Below, piece by piece: positions 32,481 through 42,257 of a DNA stretch of 64,000 nt. The position numbers were made by a program, and so were the translations under genes. Source of the DNA: Acidomonas methanolica (GTDB lineage Bacteria; Pseudomonadota; Alphaproteobacteria; Acetobacterales; Acetobacteraceae); NCBI RefSeq assembly GCF_004346035.1, contig NZ_SLZN01000009.1:44412-108411 (forward strand). Direction: 5' to 3'. The notes below the pieces were generated by a model. That model was given only the letters and a program-made list of their open reading frames with translations, made no database searches and was not told the origin of the DNA. Position 1 is the stretch's first letter. Each line of letters starts with the position of its first letter.

Positions 32481-35027
32481 TCAACTCCGGTTTGCTCTGT
32501 CAGCCCTCCCGCCGGCCGTCCTGTCGGCGGGAGGGCGACGGCGCTCCCTGCTACGGTAGCCAGAATGACCCGTGTCCGGAAGGGGCTCGTTGGTGGCCGG
32601 AGCGATCGCCTCGGCCATCAGCATTTCCGCCTCCGCCAGCAACTCGTCCTCCGCCATGCCGCCCACGCGCTCGCGGCCCATCTCCAGCATGATCGGCACG
32701 GCGAGCGGCGAAATATGGTCGAGGCGGCGATGCACCAGCCCCTCCCGCGCGCGCCTGAGCATCGCGGCGATGCGGGAGAGGTCGGTCAGGCCGCTCGCCG
32801 CGTCGGCCCATGTCGCGCGGAGCAGGATGTGATCGGGCTGATGCTTGCGGAGCACGTCATAGAGAAGATCAGTGCTGACGGTGATCTGGCGTCCGGTCTT
32901 CCGGCGCGAGGGAAGATCGCGGTCCACGAGCCCGGCGATGATCGCGACGTTGCGGAAGGTGCGGCGCAGGAGCGAGCTTTCCGCCATCCAGTCGTCCAGA
33001 TCCTCGCCCAGCATGTCCTCGCTGAACAGCTCCGCGATGTCCGTCGGCTCGCGCAGGCACCAGCAGGCGATGACGTAATCGGTGGCGACGAAGCCCAGCG
33101 GCCCGCATCCGGCGCGCTCCAGCCGCCGCGTAAGAAGCAGGCCCAGCGTCTGATGAGCGTTCCGCCCCTCGAACGTATAGGCGACGAGATGCCAGTGCCC
33201 GTGACGCGGGAAGGTCTCGACGAGCAGCCCGCCTTCTCCGGGCAGTTCGGAGCGGCGCGCCTGCGCCGCGAGCCATTCGCGTACGGGGTCGGGCAGGGTC
33301 GGCCACGCGCGTTTGTCGTGCAGGAGCGCGCGCACGCGGCGGGCGAGATTGCTGGTGATCGCCATCCAGCTTCCGCCATAGACCGGGATTTTGGGCCGGT
33401 CGCCGCTCCCGCGCGCGACCTCGATCGCCATGTCGCGAATCCCGAGAAAGACGAGCTGCTCCCCGCCGAAGACGAAGCTGTCGCCCTCGGTCAGTTGATT
33501 GGCGAAATACTCCTCCACCTCGCCGAGGACGGGCCCGCCGCGCAGGCGGATTCGGAGCATCGGCGCTTCGACGATGGTGCCGATATTCATGCGGTACTGC
33601 CGCACGACCTGCTCGTTCCGCACCCAATATTGGCCAAGGGAATCGATCACGAGGCGGCGATGGCGGTCATAGGCGCGCAGGGCGTAGCCGCCATGCTCGA
33701 CATAGGCCAGCACGTCGTCGAAATCCGCGCGGGCGAGAGCGGCGTAAGGCCCGGCGGAGGTGATCTCCGCATAGAGCACATCGGCGGTGAAGGGCGCGGC
33801 GCAGGCCATTCCGAGGACATGCTGCGCCAGCACGTCCAGTCCGCCGGGGCGCGGGGCGGGGCCGTCGAGATCGCCCGCCGCGACGGCCTGGCGGGCGGCC
33901 TCGCATTCCAGCACCTCGAAGCGGCTGGCGGGGACGAGAAGGGCGCGCGAGGGCTCGTCCAGCCGGTGGTTGGCGCGGCCGATGCGCTGCATGAGGCGGG
34001 AGACGGATTTCGGCGCGCCGATCTGGAGGATCTGGTCCACCCCGGCCCAGTCGATCCCGAGATCCAGCGAGGCCGTGGCGACGATGGCGCGCAATTTCCC
34101 CTCGGCCATGGCCGTCTCGACACGGCTCCGCTGCTCGATCTCCAGCGAGCCGTGATGCAGCGCGATGGGCAGCGTCTCGTCGTTGATCCGCCAGAGCGCC
34201 TGAAAGATCAGCTCCGCCTGCGCCCGCGTGTTGACGAAGACGATGCTCATCCCGGCGGCCCGGATGCGGGACAGCACGGCCTGCGCGGCGTTGACGCCCA
34301 TATGCCCCGCCCAGGGCAGATACCAGTCCTCCGAATCCGCCATGCCGGACGGGATCAGCGTCCGCACGTCCGGCGGAGCGCCCGCGCGTGCCTGTACGAG
34401 ACGGACGCGCCGCGCCTCTCCCCCCGGCGCGAGGAAGGCCGCGACCGTCGCGGGATCGGCGATGGTCGCGGACAGGCCGGTCCGCCGCGCCTGCGGGGCG
34501 AGGCGGGACAGGCGGGCGAGGCAGAGCGCCAGATGATCGCCGCGCTTGGTGCCGTAGAGCGCGTGGATCTCGTCGATCACCACGGCGCGCATATTCCCGA
34601 ACAGCGCGGGCGAATCGGGCCAGGACAGCATCAGGGCGAGGCTCTCCGGCGTGGTCAGGAGGATGTCCGGCGGGGCCGCGCGCTGCCGGGCGCGGGCAGC
34701 GGCGGAGGTGTCGCCCGTTCGCGACTCGATGCGGACGGGAAGGTCCATCTCCGCGACGGGGCGGGAGAGCGTGCGGGCGATATCGGCGGTCAGCGCCTTG
34801 AGGGGGGAGATATAGACCGTGTGGATGCCGCGCCGCTGCTCCGGCGGCGTTTCGGACAGTTCGATCAGGCTCGGCAGGAACCCGGCCAGGGTCTTGCCCC
34901 CGCCCGTCGGGGCGATGAGCAGGGCGGACTGTCCCTTTCGCGCCAGAGCCGCCATTTCGATCTGATGCGGATAGGGGTGCCACCCATTGGCCGTGAACCA
35001 CGTTGAGAAGAGGGCGGGCAACGTCAT
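32481..35027 (-). CDS. Ligase-associated Lhr-type DEXH helicase
   Basis: 848 aa. Superfamily 2 motifs: Walker A APTGGGKT, DEIH box (VVIDEIHAL), GLSATI, then VFVNTRAQAEL, TASLDLGIDW and RLMQRIGRANH, followed by the long Lhr-specific C-terminus. The size (about 850 aa rather than about 1500) fits the ligase-associated Lhr subfamily. It probably unwinds damaged DNA for the exonuclease and ligase encoded divergently 41 bp away. Confidence 0.93.
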   Translation of the reverse strand: MTLPALFSTWFTANGWHPYPHQIEMAALARKGQSALLIAPTGGGKTLAGFLPSLIELSETPPEQRRGIHTVYISPLKALTADIARTLSRPVAEMDLPVRIESRTGDTSAAARARQRAAPPDILLTTPESLALMLSWPDSPALFGNMRAVVIDEIHALYGTKRGDHLALCLARLSRLAPQARRTGLSATIADPATVAAFLAPGGEARRVRLVQARAGAPPDVRTLIPSGMADSEDWYLPWAGHMGVNAAQAVLSRIRAAGMSIVFVNTRAQAELIFQALWRINDETLPIALHHGSLEIEQRSRVETAMAEGKLRAIVATASLDLGIDWAGVDQILQIGAPKSVSRLMQRIGRANHRLDEPSRALLVPASRFEVLECEAARQAVAAGDLDGPAPRPGGLDVLAQHVLGMACAAPFTADVLYAEITSAGPYAALARADFDDVLAYVEHGGYALRAYDRHRRLVIDSLGQYWVRNEQVVRQYRMNIGTIVEAPMLRIRLRGGPVLGEVEEYFANQLTEGDSFVFGGEQLVFLGIRDMAIEVARGSGDRPKIPVYGGSWMAITSNLARRVRALLHDKRAWPTLPDPVREWLAAQARRSELPGEGGLLVETFPRHGHWHLVAYTFEGRNAHQTLGLLLTRRLERAGCGPLGFVATDYVIACWCLREPTDIAELFSEDMLGEDLDDWMAESSLLRRTFRNVAIIAGLVDRDLPSRRKTGRQITVSTDLLYDVLRKHQPDHILLRATWADAASGLTDLSRIAAMLRRAREGLVHRRLDHISPLAVPIMLEMGRERVGGMAEDELLAEAEMLMAEAIAPATNEPLPDTGHSGYRSRERRRPPADRTAGGRADRANRS

Positions 35028-35068
35028 GATCGGGCCAGGAGATGGGCCAGGGCAGGGGCGGAAGAAGA

Positions 35069-36079
35069 ATGAAAGCGACGGAATGGCTCGTGCCGAGGGC
35101 CGAGGGACTCTACTGCGCGCCGGGTGATTTCTTTATCGACCCGCTGGTTCCGGTGCCGCGCGCGGTGATCACCCATGGCCATGCCGATCACGCCCGGCCG
35201 GATCACGGCGCGGTGCTGGCGACGGAGGAGACGCTCGCCATCATGCGCCTTCGCCTCGGAGAGGATCGCGCGGGCGCAACGCAGCAGCCCCTGCGTTATG
35301 GCGAGGAGCTGACCGTCGGCGGGGTGCGGCTGCGTCTGGAACCGGCGGGGCATGTGCTGGGCAGCGCGCAGGCGGTGATGGAACGCGCCGGGACGCGCGC
35401 GGTGGTGAGCGGCGATTACAAGCGCGCGCCCGATCCGACATGCCGCGCCTTCGCGCCCGTGCCGTGCGACCTGTTCGTGACCGAGGCCACCTTCGCCCTC
35501 CCGGTGTTTCGTCATCCAGATCCTTTGCGCGAGATCGACAAGCTCCTGCGCGACGTGAAGCTCTTCCCCGACCGCACTCATGTGGTGGGATGCTATGCGC
35601 TGGGCAAGTGTCAGCGCCTGATCGCCCTGTTGCGGCAGGCGGGATATGACGGGCCGGTCTGGCTCCACGGCGCGCTGCGTCCGCTGTGCGGACTCTATGA
35701 GCGGTTCGGCGTGGCGCTCGGGGATCTGCGCCCGGCGACGGAGGCGGCGAAGGGCGAGTTGTGTGGCGGGATCGTGCTCGCGCCGCCCGGGGCGATCGCG
35801 GATCGCTGGGCGCGGCGTCTGGCCGATCCCGTGGTCTGCCTCGCCTCGGGCTGGATGCAGGTCCGGCAGCGCGCGAAATCGCGCGGAGTGGAGTTGCCTC
35901 TCATCATCAGCGACCATGCCGACTGGGACGCGCTCCTGACCACCTGCCGCGAGGTGGGGGCGGAGGATATCTGGGTCACGCATGGGCGCGAGGACGCGCT
36001 GATCCATGCGCTGGCGGGGTTCGGCATTCGCGGGCGGGCGTTGCGGCTCATCGGCTATGAAGAGGACGAGACCGCATGA
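35069..36079 (+). CDS. Ligase-associated MBL-fold DNA exonuclease
   Basis: 336 aa of the beta-lactamase/beta-CASP (CPSF73/Pso2-like) type. The metal motif THGHADHARPDH, AGHVLGSAQ, SGDYKRAPDP, and the C-terminal SDHADWD and VTHG are all present. It processes DNA ends for the neighbouring ligase. ATG at 35069 follows an AGAAGA purine run. Its stop overlaps the ligase start as ATGA. Confidence 0.92.
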   Translation: MKATEWLVPRAEGLYCAPGDFFIDPLVPVPRAVITHGHADHARPDHGAVLATEETLAIMRLRLGEDRAGATQQPLRYGEELTVGGVRLRLEPAGHVLGSAQAVMERAGTRAVVSGDYKRAPDPTCRAFAPVPCDLFVTEATFALPVFRHPDPLREIDKLLRDVKLFPDRTHVVGCYALGKCQRLIALLRQAGYDGPVWLHGALRPLCGLYERFGVALGDLRPATEAAKGELCGGIVLAPPGAIADRWARRLADPVVCLASGWMQVRQRAKSRGVELPLIISDHADWDALLTTCREVGAEDIWVTHGREDALIHALAGFGIRGRALRLIGYEEDETA

Positions 36080-37671
36080 GACTCTTCTCGGCCTTGTTGG
36101 AGCGTCTGGCCTTCACCCCGGCGCGGACGGTCAAGCTCGCCCTGCTGCGCGCCTATTTCGCCGAGGCGCCGGACCCGGATCGCGGCTATGCGCTCGCGGC
36201 CATCGCCGGGACGCTGGTTCTTCCGGCGGCGAGACGGTCGCTGATCCGCGACATCGCGACGGCGCGGGTCGATCCGGTGCTGTTCGAGCTGTCCTATGAT
36301 TATGTCGGTGATCTGGCGGAGACGGTGGCGCTGATCTGGCCCGTGCGGGAAGCGGCCGTCGAGGAGCCGCCCTCCGTGTCTCTCGTCGTGGAAACGTTGC
36401 GCGCGGCGACGAAGAGCGAGATGCCCGGGATCGTGGAGCGGTGGCTCGACGCCTCCGCCCCGTCCGTGCGCTATGCGATCCTCAAGCTCATGACCGGCGG
36501 CCTGCGTGTGGGCGCGTCCGGGCGGCTGGCCAAGACGGCGCTGGCGGAGATCGCCGGGATCGCGCCCGACGAGATCGAGGAGATCTGGCACGGGCTGGAG
36601 CCGCCCTATCGCCCGCTCTTCGACTGGATCGAGGGGCGCGAGAGCCGGCCCGATCCCGCCGGCGCGCCGGTCTTCCGCCCGCCGATGCTGGCGCATCCGC
36701 TGGAGGACGCCGATCTGGCCGCGCTGGACCCCGAGGACTGGCGCGCCGAGTGGAAATGGGACGGAATCAGGGTCCAGCTCGTCCGCACCGCCGGGGGCGT
36801 GCGGCTGTATTCCCGCACGGCGGAAAATATCGGCGCGGCGTTTCCGGAGATTCTCGACGCGCTCGACGCGACGGGGGAGGCCGTGGCGCTCGACGGGGAA
36901 TTGCTGGTCCTGCGCGACGGCGAGGCCGCGCCTTTCGCCGAGTTGCAGCAGCGGCTGAACCGCAAGACGCCGACGGGCGCGATGATGGCGCGCTTTCCGG
37001 CCTTTGTGCGCCTCTATGACATTCTGTTCGACAACGGCGAGGACGTGCGGGGGCTCGCCTTCGACGTGCGGCGCAAGCGTCTCGAAGCCTGGGTGGAGCG
37101 CGTGAGACCGGAGCGTATGGATCTTTCGCGGCTGATTCCGTTCGCCGATTTCTCCGAACTCGCGGCCCTGCGCGAAGCGGCGCGGGCGGCGTCCATCGAG
37201 GGGCTCATGCTCAAGCGGGGGGCGTCCGCCTATCTGCCCGGCCGTCCGCGCGGGATGTGGTGGAAGTGGAAGCGCGCGCCGCTGACGGTGGACGCCGTGC
37301 TGATGTATGCCCAGCGCGGCCACGGGAAGCGGAGTTCCTATTATTCGGACTTCACCTTCGGTCTCTGGCGGGAGGGCGAGGACGGGCCGGAGCTGGTGCC
37401 GATCGGCAAGGCGTATTTCGGCTTCACTGACGAAGAATTGCGCTTTCTCGACCGCTGGGTCCGGCATCACACGATCGGGCGGTTCGGGCCGGTGCGGGAG
37501 GTGGAGAAGGCGCTGGTGCTGGAGATCGCCTTCGACGCCGCGCAGCGTTCGACACGTCACAAAAGCGGGATCGCCCTGCGTTTCCCGCGGATCGCGCGCA
37601 TCCGCGCCGACAAGCCCGCCCATGAGGCGGACGGGCTGGACGCGTTCGTGAAAGCCTATCTCGCGCACTGA
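36076..37671 (+). CDS. ATP-dependent DNA ligase (repair-associated, LigB/LigC-type)
   Basis: 531 aa. An N-terminal ligase domain (1-200), adenylation domain with nucleotidyl Lys K227 in EWKWDGIR, motif III (LYDILFDNGEDV), motif IV (EGLMLKRG), motif V (WWKWKRAPLTVDAVLM), and a C-terminal OB fold. Seals nicks using ATP, in addition to the essential NAD ligase encoded elsewhere. Coupled to the exonuclease by the 4-bp overlap. Confidence 0.93.
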   Translation: MRLFSALLERLAFTPARTVKLALLRAYFAEAPDPDRGYALAAIAGTLVLPAARRSLIRDIATARVDPVLFELSYDYVGDLAETVALIWPVREAAVEEPPSVSLVVETLRAATKSEMPGIVERWLDASAPSVRYAILKLMTGGLRVGASGRLAKTALAEIAGIAPDEIEEIWHGLEPPYRPLFDWIEGRESRPDPAGAPVFRPPMLAHPLEDADLAALDPEDWRAEWKWDGIRVQLVRTAGGVRLYSRTAENIGAAFPEILDALDATGEAVALDGELLVLRDGEAAPFAELQQRLNRKTPTGAMMARFPAFVRLYDILFDNGEDVRGLAFDVRRKRLEAWVERVRPERMDLSRLIPFADFSELAALREAARAASIEGLMLKRGASAYLPGRPRGMWWKWKRAPLTVDAVLMYAQRGHGKRSSYYSDFTFGLWREGEDGPELVPIGKAYFGFTDEELRFLDRWVRHHTIGRFGPVREVEKALVLEIAFDAAQRSTRHKSGIALRFPRIARIRADKPAHEADGLDAFVKAYLAH

Positions 37672-37746
37672 GCGTCGCCGCCCTTGTCGTCCGGTACCTG
37701 AGCGCCACTTTAACGCGACGGAGAGGCGTGCTAGGGGCAGGCCGAG

Positions 37747-38202
37747 ATGATGCGCCCATTGATCGCCGTGCTGAACGGCCCCAACCTCAACATGCTCGGT
37801 CTGCGCCAGCCGGAAATCTACGGACGGGCGACGCTTGACGACGTGGAGCAGCTTTGCCTCGCCACGGCCGAGAGGCTCGACGTCGCCCTCGATTTCCGTC
37901 AGACGAATATCGAGGGCGAGCTGATTTCCTGGGTTCAGGAGATGCGGGGACGCGCGCGCGGCGTCGTCATCAACCCCGCCGGGTACGGCCATACGTCCAT
38001 CGCGCTGATGGACGCGCTGCTGGCGGTGGGGGTGCCGACGGTCGAGGTGCATATTTCCAACATCCATCGCCGGGAGGATTTCCGCCGCCACACCTATACC
38101 GCGCGCGCCGCCATCGGCGTGATCTGCGGGCTCGGCGTGCGGGGATACGCCCTGGCGATGCAGGCAGTTTTTGACATGATCGAGGACGAGGACGAGAGAT
38201 GA
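37747..38202 (+). CDS. aroQ: Type II 3-dehydroquinate dehydratase
   Basis: 151 aa. The type II signature is complete: [18 protein letters not shown] at the N-terminus, [35 protein letters not shown]. Third step of the shikimate pathway. Start at MMRP (37747); the second Met is equally possible. First gene of aroQ-accB-accC, a common alphaproteobacterial arrangement. Confidence 0.96.
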   Translation: MMRPLIAVLNGPNLNMLGLRQPEIYGRATLDDVEQLCLATAERLDVALDFRQTNIEGELISWVQEMRGRARGVVINPAGYGHTSIALMDALLAVGVPTVEVHISNIHRREDFRRHTYTARAAIGVICGLGVRGYALAMQAVFDMIEDEDER

Positions 38203-38639
38203 GCCGTATGCTCGTGGACGCGGATGCCATCCGGGCATTGGCCGACATTCTGACGGAAACCGGGTTGACCGAGATCGAGGTCGCCGAGGGGGACAGCCGG
38301 GTGCGCGTGGTACGGGGGGGCGTGGTGACGCAGGTCGCCGCTCCTATCGCCGCGGTTGCCTCGACCGCCGCGGCGCCTGCCGCTCCGGCCGATCTGTCGA
38401 AACATCCGGGCGCGGTCACGAGCCCGATGGTCGGCGTGGTCTATCTGACGCCCGATCCGACCTCGCCGCCTTTCGTGTCGGAAGGTCAGACCGTCGCGGC
38501 GGGGCAGACGCTGATGCTGATCGAGGCGATGAAGACCTTCAACCAGATCAAGGCGCCGAAATCGGGCAAGATCGCGAAGATCCTCGTGGTCTCCGGCAAT
38601 CCGGTCGAATACGGTGAGCCTTTGGCGATCATCGAATAA
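38199..38639 (+). CDS. accB: Biotin carboxyl carrier protein of acetyl-CoA carboxylase
   Basis: 146 aa: an N-terminal helical region, an Ala/Pro-rich linker ([19 protein letters not shown]), and a biotinyl domain with K112 in [13 protein letters not shown] as biotin site. Provides the carboxylated biotin for malonyl-CoA synthesis. Overlaps aroQ by 4 bp (ATGA at 38199-38202); accC starts 13 bp on. Confidence 0.96.
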   Translation: MSRMLVDADAIRALADILTETGLTEIEVAEGDSRVRVVRGGVVTQVAAPIAAVASTAAAPAAPADLSKHPGAVTSPMVGVVYLTPDPTSPPFVSEGQTVAAGQTLMLIEAMKTFNQIKAPKSGKIAKILVVSGNPVEYGEPLAIIE

Positions 38640-38652
38640 GGTTCTGGCGCTC

Positions 38653-39999
38653 ATGTTCTCCAAGATCCTGATCGCCAATCGCGGCGAGATCGCCTTGCGT
38701 ATCCTCCGCGCCTGCCGCGAGATGGGGATCGCGACCGTCGCGGTGCATTCGACAGCCGACGCCGACGCGATGCATGTGCGCCTGGCCGACGAGGCCGTCT
38801 GCATCGGGCCGCCTTCCTCGCGCGATTCCTATCTCAACGTGGCGGCCATCCTGTCGGCGGCGACCATCACCGGGGCCGAGGCGATCCATCCCGGCTACGG
38901 CTTCCTCTCCGAGAACGCCGATTTCGCCGAGACGGTCGAGGCGCACGGGCTGACCTTCATCGGCCCGACCGCCCGGCACATCCGCATGATGGGCGACAAG
39001 ATCACCGCCAAGACGACGATGCAGGCGCTGGGCGTGCCGCTCGTGCCGGGATCGGACGGGGCGTTGCGTTCGGTCGAGGAGGCGCGCGCGGTCGCCTCCC
39101 GGATCGGCTATCCGGTGCTGATCAAGGCGGCGGCGGGCGGCGGCGGGCGCGGCATGAAGGTCGCGCGCGGCGAGGACGAACTCGAGGAGGCATGGAGCGT
39201 CGCGCGCACCGAAGCCCGCGCGGCCTTCGGCAATGACGAGGTCTATCTGGAGAAATATCTGGATCGTCCGCGCCATATCGAATTGCAGATTCTCGCCGAT
39301 ACCCATGGCAACGTGGTTCATTTCGGCGAGCGCGACTGCTCCCTGCAGCGCCGTCACCAGAAGCTGCTGGAGGAGGCGGGTTCGCCCGCGCTCACGGCGG
39401 AAGCGCGCGACGCCATCGGCGCCACGGCGACGGCGGCGCTGGCGAAGATGGGCTACCGCAACGCCGGGACGCTGGAGTTCCTCTATCAGGACGGGCAGTT
39501 CTGCTTCATCGAGATGAACACCCGCCTCCAGGTCGAGCATCCCGTTACCGAGATGGTATGCGACGTGGATCTCGTGCGCGAGCAGATCCGCATCGCGGCG
39601 GGCGAGCCGCTCGGCTACGGGCAGTCGGACATCTCGTTCAGCGGGCATGCGATCGAATGCCGCATCAACGCCGAGGACCCGGAGACCTTCGCCCCCAATC
39701 CCGGCACGATCACCGTCTTTCACGCGCCGGGGGGCCTGGGCGTGCGGATGGACAGCGCGATCTATGCCGGATATCGGGTGCCCCCCTATTACGACAGCAT
39801 GATCGCCAAGCTGATCGTTCACGCGCCCACGCGCGCCGAGGCGATCGCCCGGATGCAGCGCGCGCTGGACGAATGCGTGGTGGATGGGGTGAAGACGGTG
39901 ATTCCGCTGCACCGCCAGATTCTCGCCGATCCGCAATTCCGGAAGGGCGATTACACCATCCATTGGCTGGAGCGTTTCGTCGATTCCCTGAAATCCTGA
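38653..39999 (+). CDS. accC: Biotin carboxylase of acetyl-CoA carboxylase
   Basis: 448 aa, the family's usual size. ATP-grasp enzyme with [29 protein letters not shown], the glycine loop [21 protein letters not shown] and the catalytic [16 protein letters not shown]. Carboxylates the biotin on AccB. ATG at 38653 ([12 protein letters not shown]) is the conserved start. Confidence 0.97.
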   Translation: MFSKILIANRGEIALRILRACREMGIATVAVHSTADADAMHVRLADEAVCIGPPSSRDSYLNVAAILSAATITGAEAIHPGYGFLSENADFAETVEAHGLTFIGPTARHIRMMGDKITAKTTMQALGVPLVPGSDGALRSVEEARAVASRIGYPVLIKAAAGGGGRGMKVARGEDELEEAWSVARTEARAAFGNDEVYLEKYLDRPRHIELQILADTHGNVVHFGERDCSLQRRHQKLLEEAGSPALTAEARDAIGATATAALAKMGYRNAGTLEFLYQDGQFCFIEMNTRLQVEHPVTEMVCDVDLVREQIRIAAGEPLGYGQSDISFSGHAIECRINAEDPETFAPNPGTITVFHAPGGLGVRMDSAIYAGYRVPPYYDSMIAKLIVHAPTRAEAIARMQRALDECVVDGVKTVIPLHRQILADPQFRKGDYTIHWLERFVDSLKS

Positions 40000-40026
40000 A
40001 CGCTGCGGGAAAACGGAGAGCGCGCC

Positions 40027-40599
40027 ATGTCCTATTGTGAAACGCTGCGGCTTCAGGCGGTGCCGGGGAAGGCGGCCAATGTGCTTCTTTCCCTCGCCGG
40101 ACTGACGGATGTTGGACTCTGGTCGGTCGATATCGGACTCCTCAACCGGATCTACGTGATGCGGGTCTCCGATTCTCCGGAGGCGCTGGATGCGGCGCCG
40201 CTCGACGCGCCGGAGGCAAGTCTCCCTTTCCTTCAGGGCGTCGAACGCACGCGCTGGCGCTGCCTCGGGGCGGGGCCGAAGCCTGCCGGGCATTATGGCG
40301 GCGTGTATGAATGGCGCTGCTACGACGTGAATCCGGGCCGGTCGGCGGAGGCGGAGGCGCTGTTTCTCGCCTCCTTGCCGGGACGTGAGACCCTGTCGCC
40401 GCTGGTCGCCGTGATGGCGTCGATCGACGGCCCCCAGCGTTTCGCCCATCTCTGGCCCTATGCCGATCCGAATGCGCGCGCGGCGATCCGGGCGCGTAGC
40501 GTGCAGGAGGGGCTCTGGCCGCCTCCGGGCTTCGCCCTCACCGTCTCGCGGATGGAAAACGAACTCCTGATTCCGGCGCAAAACTCGGCCTGGCGCTGA
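40027..40599 (+). CDS. NIPSNAP-type protein
   Basis: 190 aa with two ferredoxin-like alpha/beta barrel repeats; ETLRLQAVPGKAANVL and EWRCYDVNPGRSAEAE mark the two halves, each followed by a WSVDIG or PLVAVMAS strand and an RIYVMR or FAHLWPYAD segment. NIPSNAP proteins are small dimeric proteins with poorly known roles. It begins 27 bp after accC and probably ends that operon. Confidence 0.7.
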   Translation: MSYCETLRLQAVPGKAANVLLSLAGLTDVGLWSVDIGLLNRIYVMRVSDSPEALDAAPLDAPEASLPFLQGVERTRWRCLGAGPKPAGHYGGVYEWRCYDVNPGRSAEAEALFLASLPGRETLSPLVAVMASIDGPQRFAHLWPYADPNARAAIRARSVQEGLWPPPGFALTVSRMENELLIPAQNSAWR

Positions 40600-40632
40600 A
40601 GGGCGCGGCTTCGGGCATGTGAAAGCGGCTCC

Positions 40633-42114
40633 TTATGGCGTGCGCCGGATCGGAGCCTGTTCCGGCATCGCCTCGGCCTGACCTTGCCGGATGCCGAGCG
40701 CCGCGAGAATGGCCGCGTTCAGCCCGGCCGGGGTGATGTCGGTGATCTTGTGCTCGGCGGGAGTGAGGTCGGTGGGCCGGCCGTGGACATAGCGGATGAT
40801 CAGATAGGGCGTTTCCCGTCCGGCGTCCGGGTCCAGATCCCCGGGCAGGGAGGGGCGGTGATCGCCGAAGAACACCAGCAGCACGTCCGCCTCCATGCGC
40901 TCCAGATCGTTCATCAGCGTCGCGAGCATCCGATCGCTGTTGCGCAGATGGGCTTCATAGGCGGCGCGCGGCGTTTCCAGCCCCAGGCGGCCCCTGGCCC
41001 AGGGGCCGTGATTCTCCATCGAGACGCCATGGATGAGGCGCGGCGGGACGGTGCTCTCGACGAGGCGGGAGAGCGCCTCACCGAAGGAACGATCCGCGAC
41101 ATAGGGGCCGGCGCGCTCGGCGGTTTCGAACGCCTCGCCGCCGATCAGCCGCGTGAAACCCCAGCGCGGCAGAAGGCGGTCGCGGCCGTAGAAACGCAAA
41201 TCATGCGGGTGAAGGAAAATCCGCTCGCCATAGTGTGCGGCCAGCCGGTTCGGGAGCGCATGGAGCCGCGTCTCCTCGCCGGAGAGGAACGGATCGTATT
41301 GCCGGAATCCCAGTTGCTCCTCATCGAGGCCGAACAGCACGCCATATTCGGACCGCATGGTGTAGGCGCCGAAACCGCTGACGCGCAGATTTCCCCACTG
41401 CGCCGCCTTGCGCCGGGCGTCCGCCAGTCCCGGCAGGGGGGAGGCTCCCGGGAACAGAGCTTCCGGGTCGCAGAATGATTCGCATTGCACGACCAGCAGC
41501 GTGGGCAGGGGCTGGCCTGCCATGCATCGCGGCGGTGGGGGGAGCGGGGGCGCATTTTTCCAGCGATGACGATAGGTCACGAGGGTCGCGATCAGGCCGT
41601 GACGGCGGAAATCGGCGCGCAGGGCCGGCTGTCGCATCAGCGGAGTGGATTTCAGCAGGACTCGCAACAGCACGAGGGAGAGCCCGCAGAGAAGCAGGCC
41701 GGAGAGTCGGACGGCAAGGCTGCCATGCAAGACGGACCAGATCAGGAGTGGCGGCATGGTGAGGGCGGCGATGAGAAGAAGCGTCCTGATCCCCGGAGAC
41801 AGGGCATGAAGATAGAATTTCGGTTCCCGCAGGAAGGAGACGAGAACGACGAGATCGGAAAAGACCAGCGGCTCGTCCAGCAGGCGCAGCTTGATCGTTG
41901 ACCCCGCGACGAGCACGATTTCCAGAGCGAGCGTCACGCCAAGTCCGACGAAGGGCCGTCCGCAGAGCATGTCGATCAAACCGAGGACCGCGAGCGGCGG
42001 GAGTGTGCGGAGCAGGAAGGCGCTCGTCGAGCGTGCGCGGCGCGGCGCGGCGAGCGCGTCGAGAAGTTCGGTGGCGATGACGAGCAGGAGGCAGGACCAC
42101 AACAAGATATTCAT
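40633..42114 (-). CDS. LTA-synthase-like sulfatase-fold membrane protein
   Basis: 493 aa: about five transmembrane helices in the first 170 residues, then a periplasmic alkaline-phosphatase/sulfatase-fold domain. LLVVQCESFCDP, the likely nucleophile Thr in SGFGAYTMRSEYGVLFG, HPHDLRFYGRD, HGVSMENHGPW and FFGDHRPSL follow the LtaS/OpgB order. These enzymes move phosphoglycerol or similar groups from phospholipids to glycans. It is divergent from KpsC-like and KpsS-like genes, so surface polysaccharide decoration is plausible. Confidence 0.85.
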   Translation of the reverse strand: MNILLWSCLLLVIATELLDALAAPRRARSTSAFLLRTLPPLAVLGLIDMLCGRPFVGLGVTLALEIVLVAGSTIKLRLLDEPLVFSDLVVLVSFLREPKFYLHALSPGIRTLLLIAALTMPPLLIWSVLHGSLAVRLSGLLLCGLSLVLLRVLLKSTPLMRQPALRADFRRHGLIATLVTYRHRWKNAPPLPPPPRCMAGQPLPTLLVVQCESFCDPEALFPGASPLPGLADARRKAAQWGNLRVSGFGAYTMRSEYGVLFGLDEEQLGFRQYDPFLSGEETRLHALPNRLAAHYGERIFLHPHDLRFYGRDRLLPRWGFTRLIGGEAFETAERAGPYVADRSFGEALSRLVESTVPPRLIHGVSMENHGPWARGRLGLETPRAAYEAHLRNSDRMLATLMNDLERMEADVLLVFFGDHRPSLPGDLDPDAGRETPYLIIRYVHGRPTDLTPAEHKITDITPAGLNAAILAALGIRQGQAEAMPEQAPIRRTP

Positions 42115-42257
42115 CCGGTAGATTGTCTTCGCACGTTGTCACCAAAAATCGGGTTGAGAGCCATAGGCTTGCCACAGATTGCGTTCAGAAAGACGACGGG
42201 AAACGGAGTGGAAGCCCCGTAGCAGGCGTTTCCCCTTGCGGCTATAAGGCGCGTGAA

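Noticed and set aside
31464..35006. A 1180-codon open frame on the plus strand
   Set aside because: It is antisense to the Lhr helicase and exported methyltransferase; the translation is Arg/Gly/Asp-rich with no domain, a normal artefact of GC-rich coding DNA.
36055..38238. Minus-strand 727-codon frame opposite the DNA ligase and aroQ
   Set aside because: Spans several real genes and has no recognisable domain.
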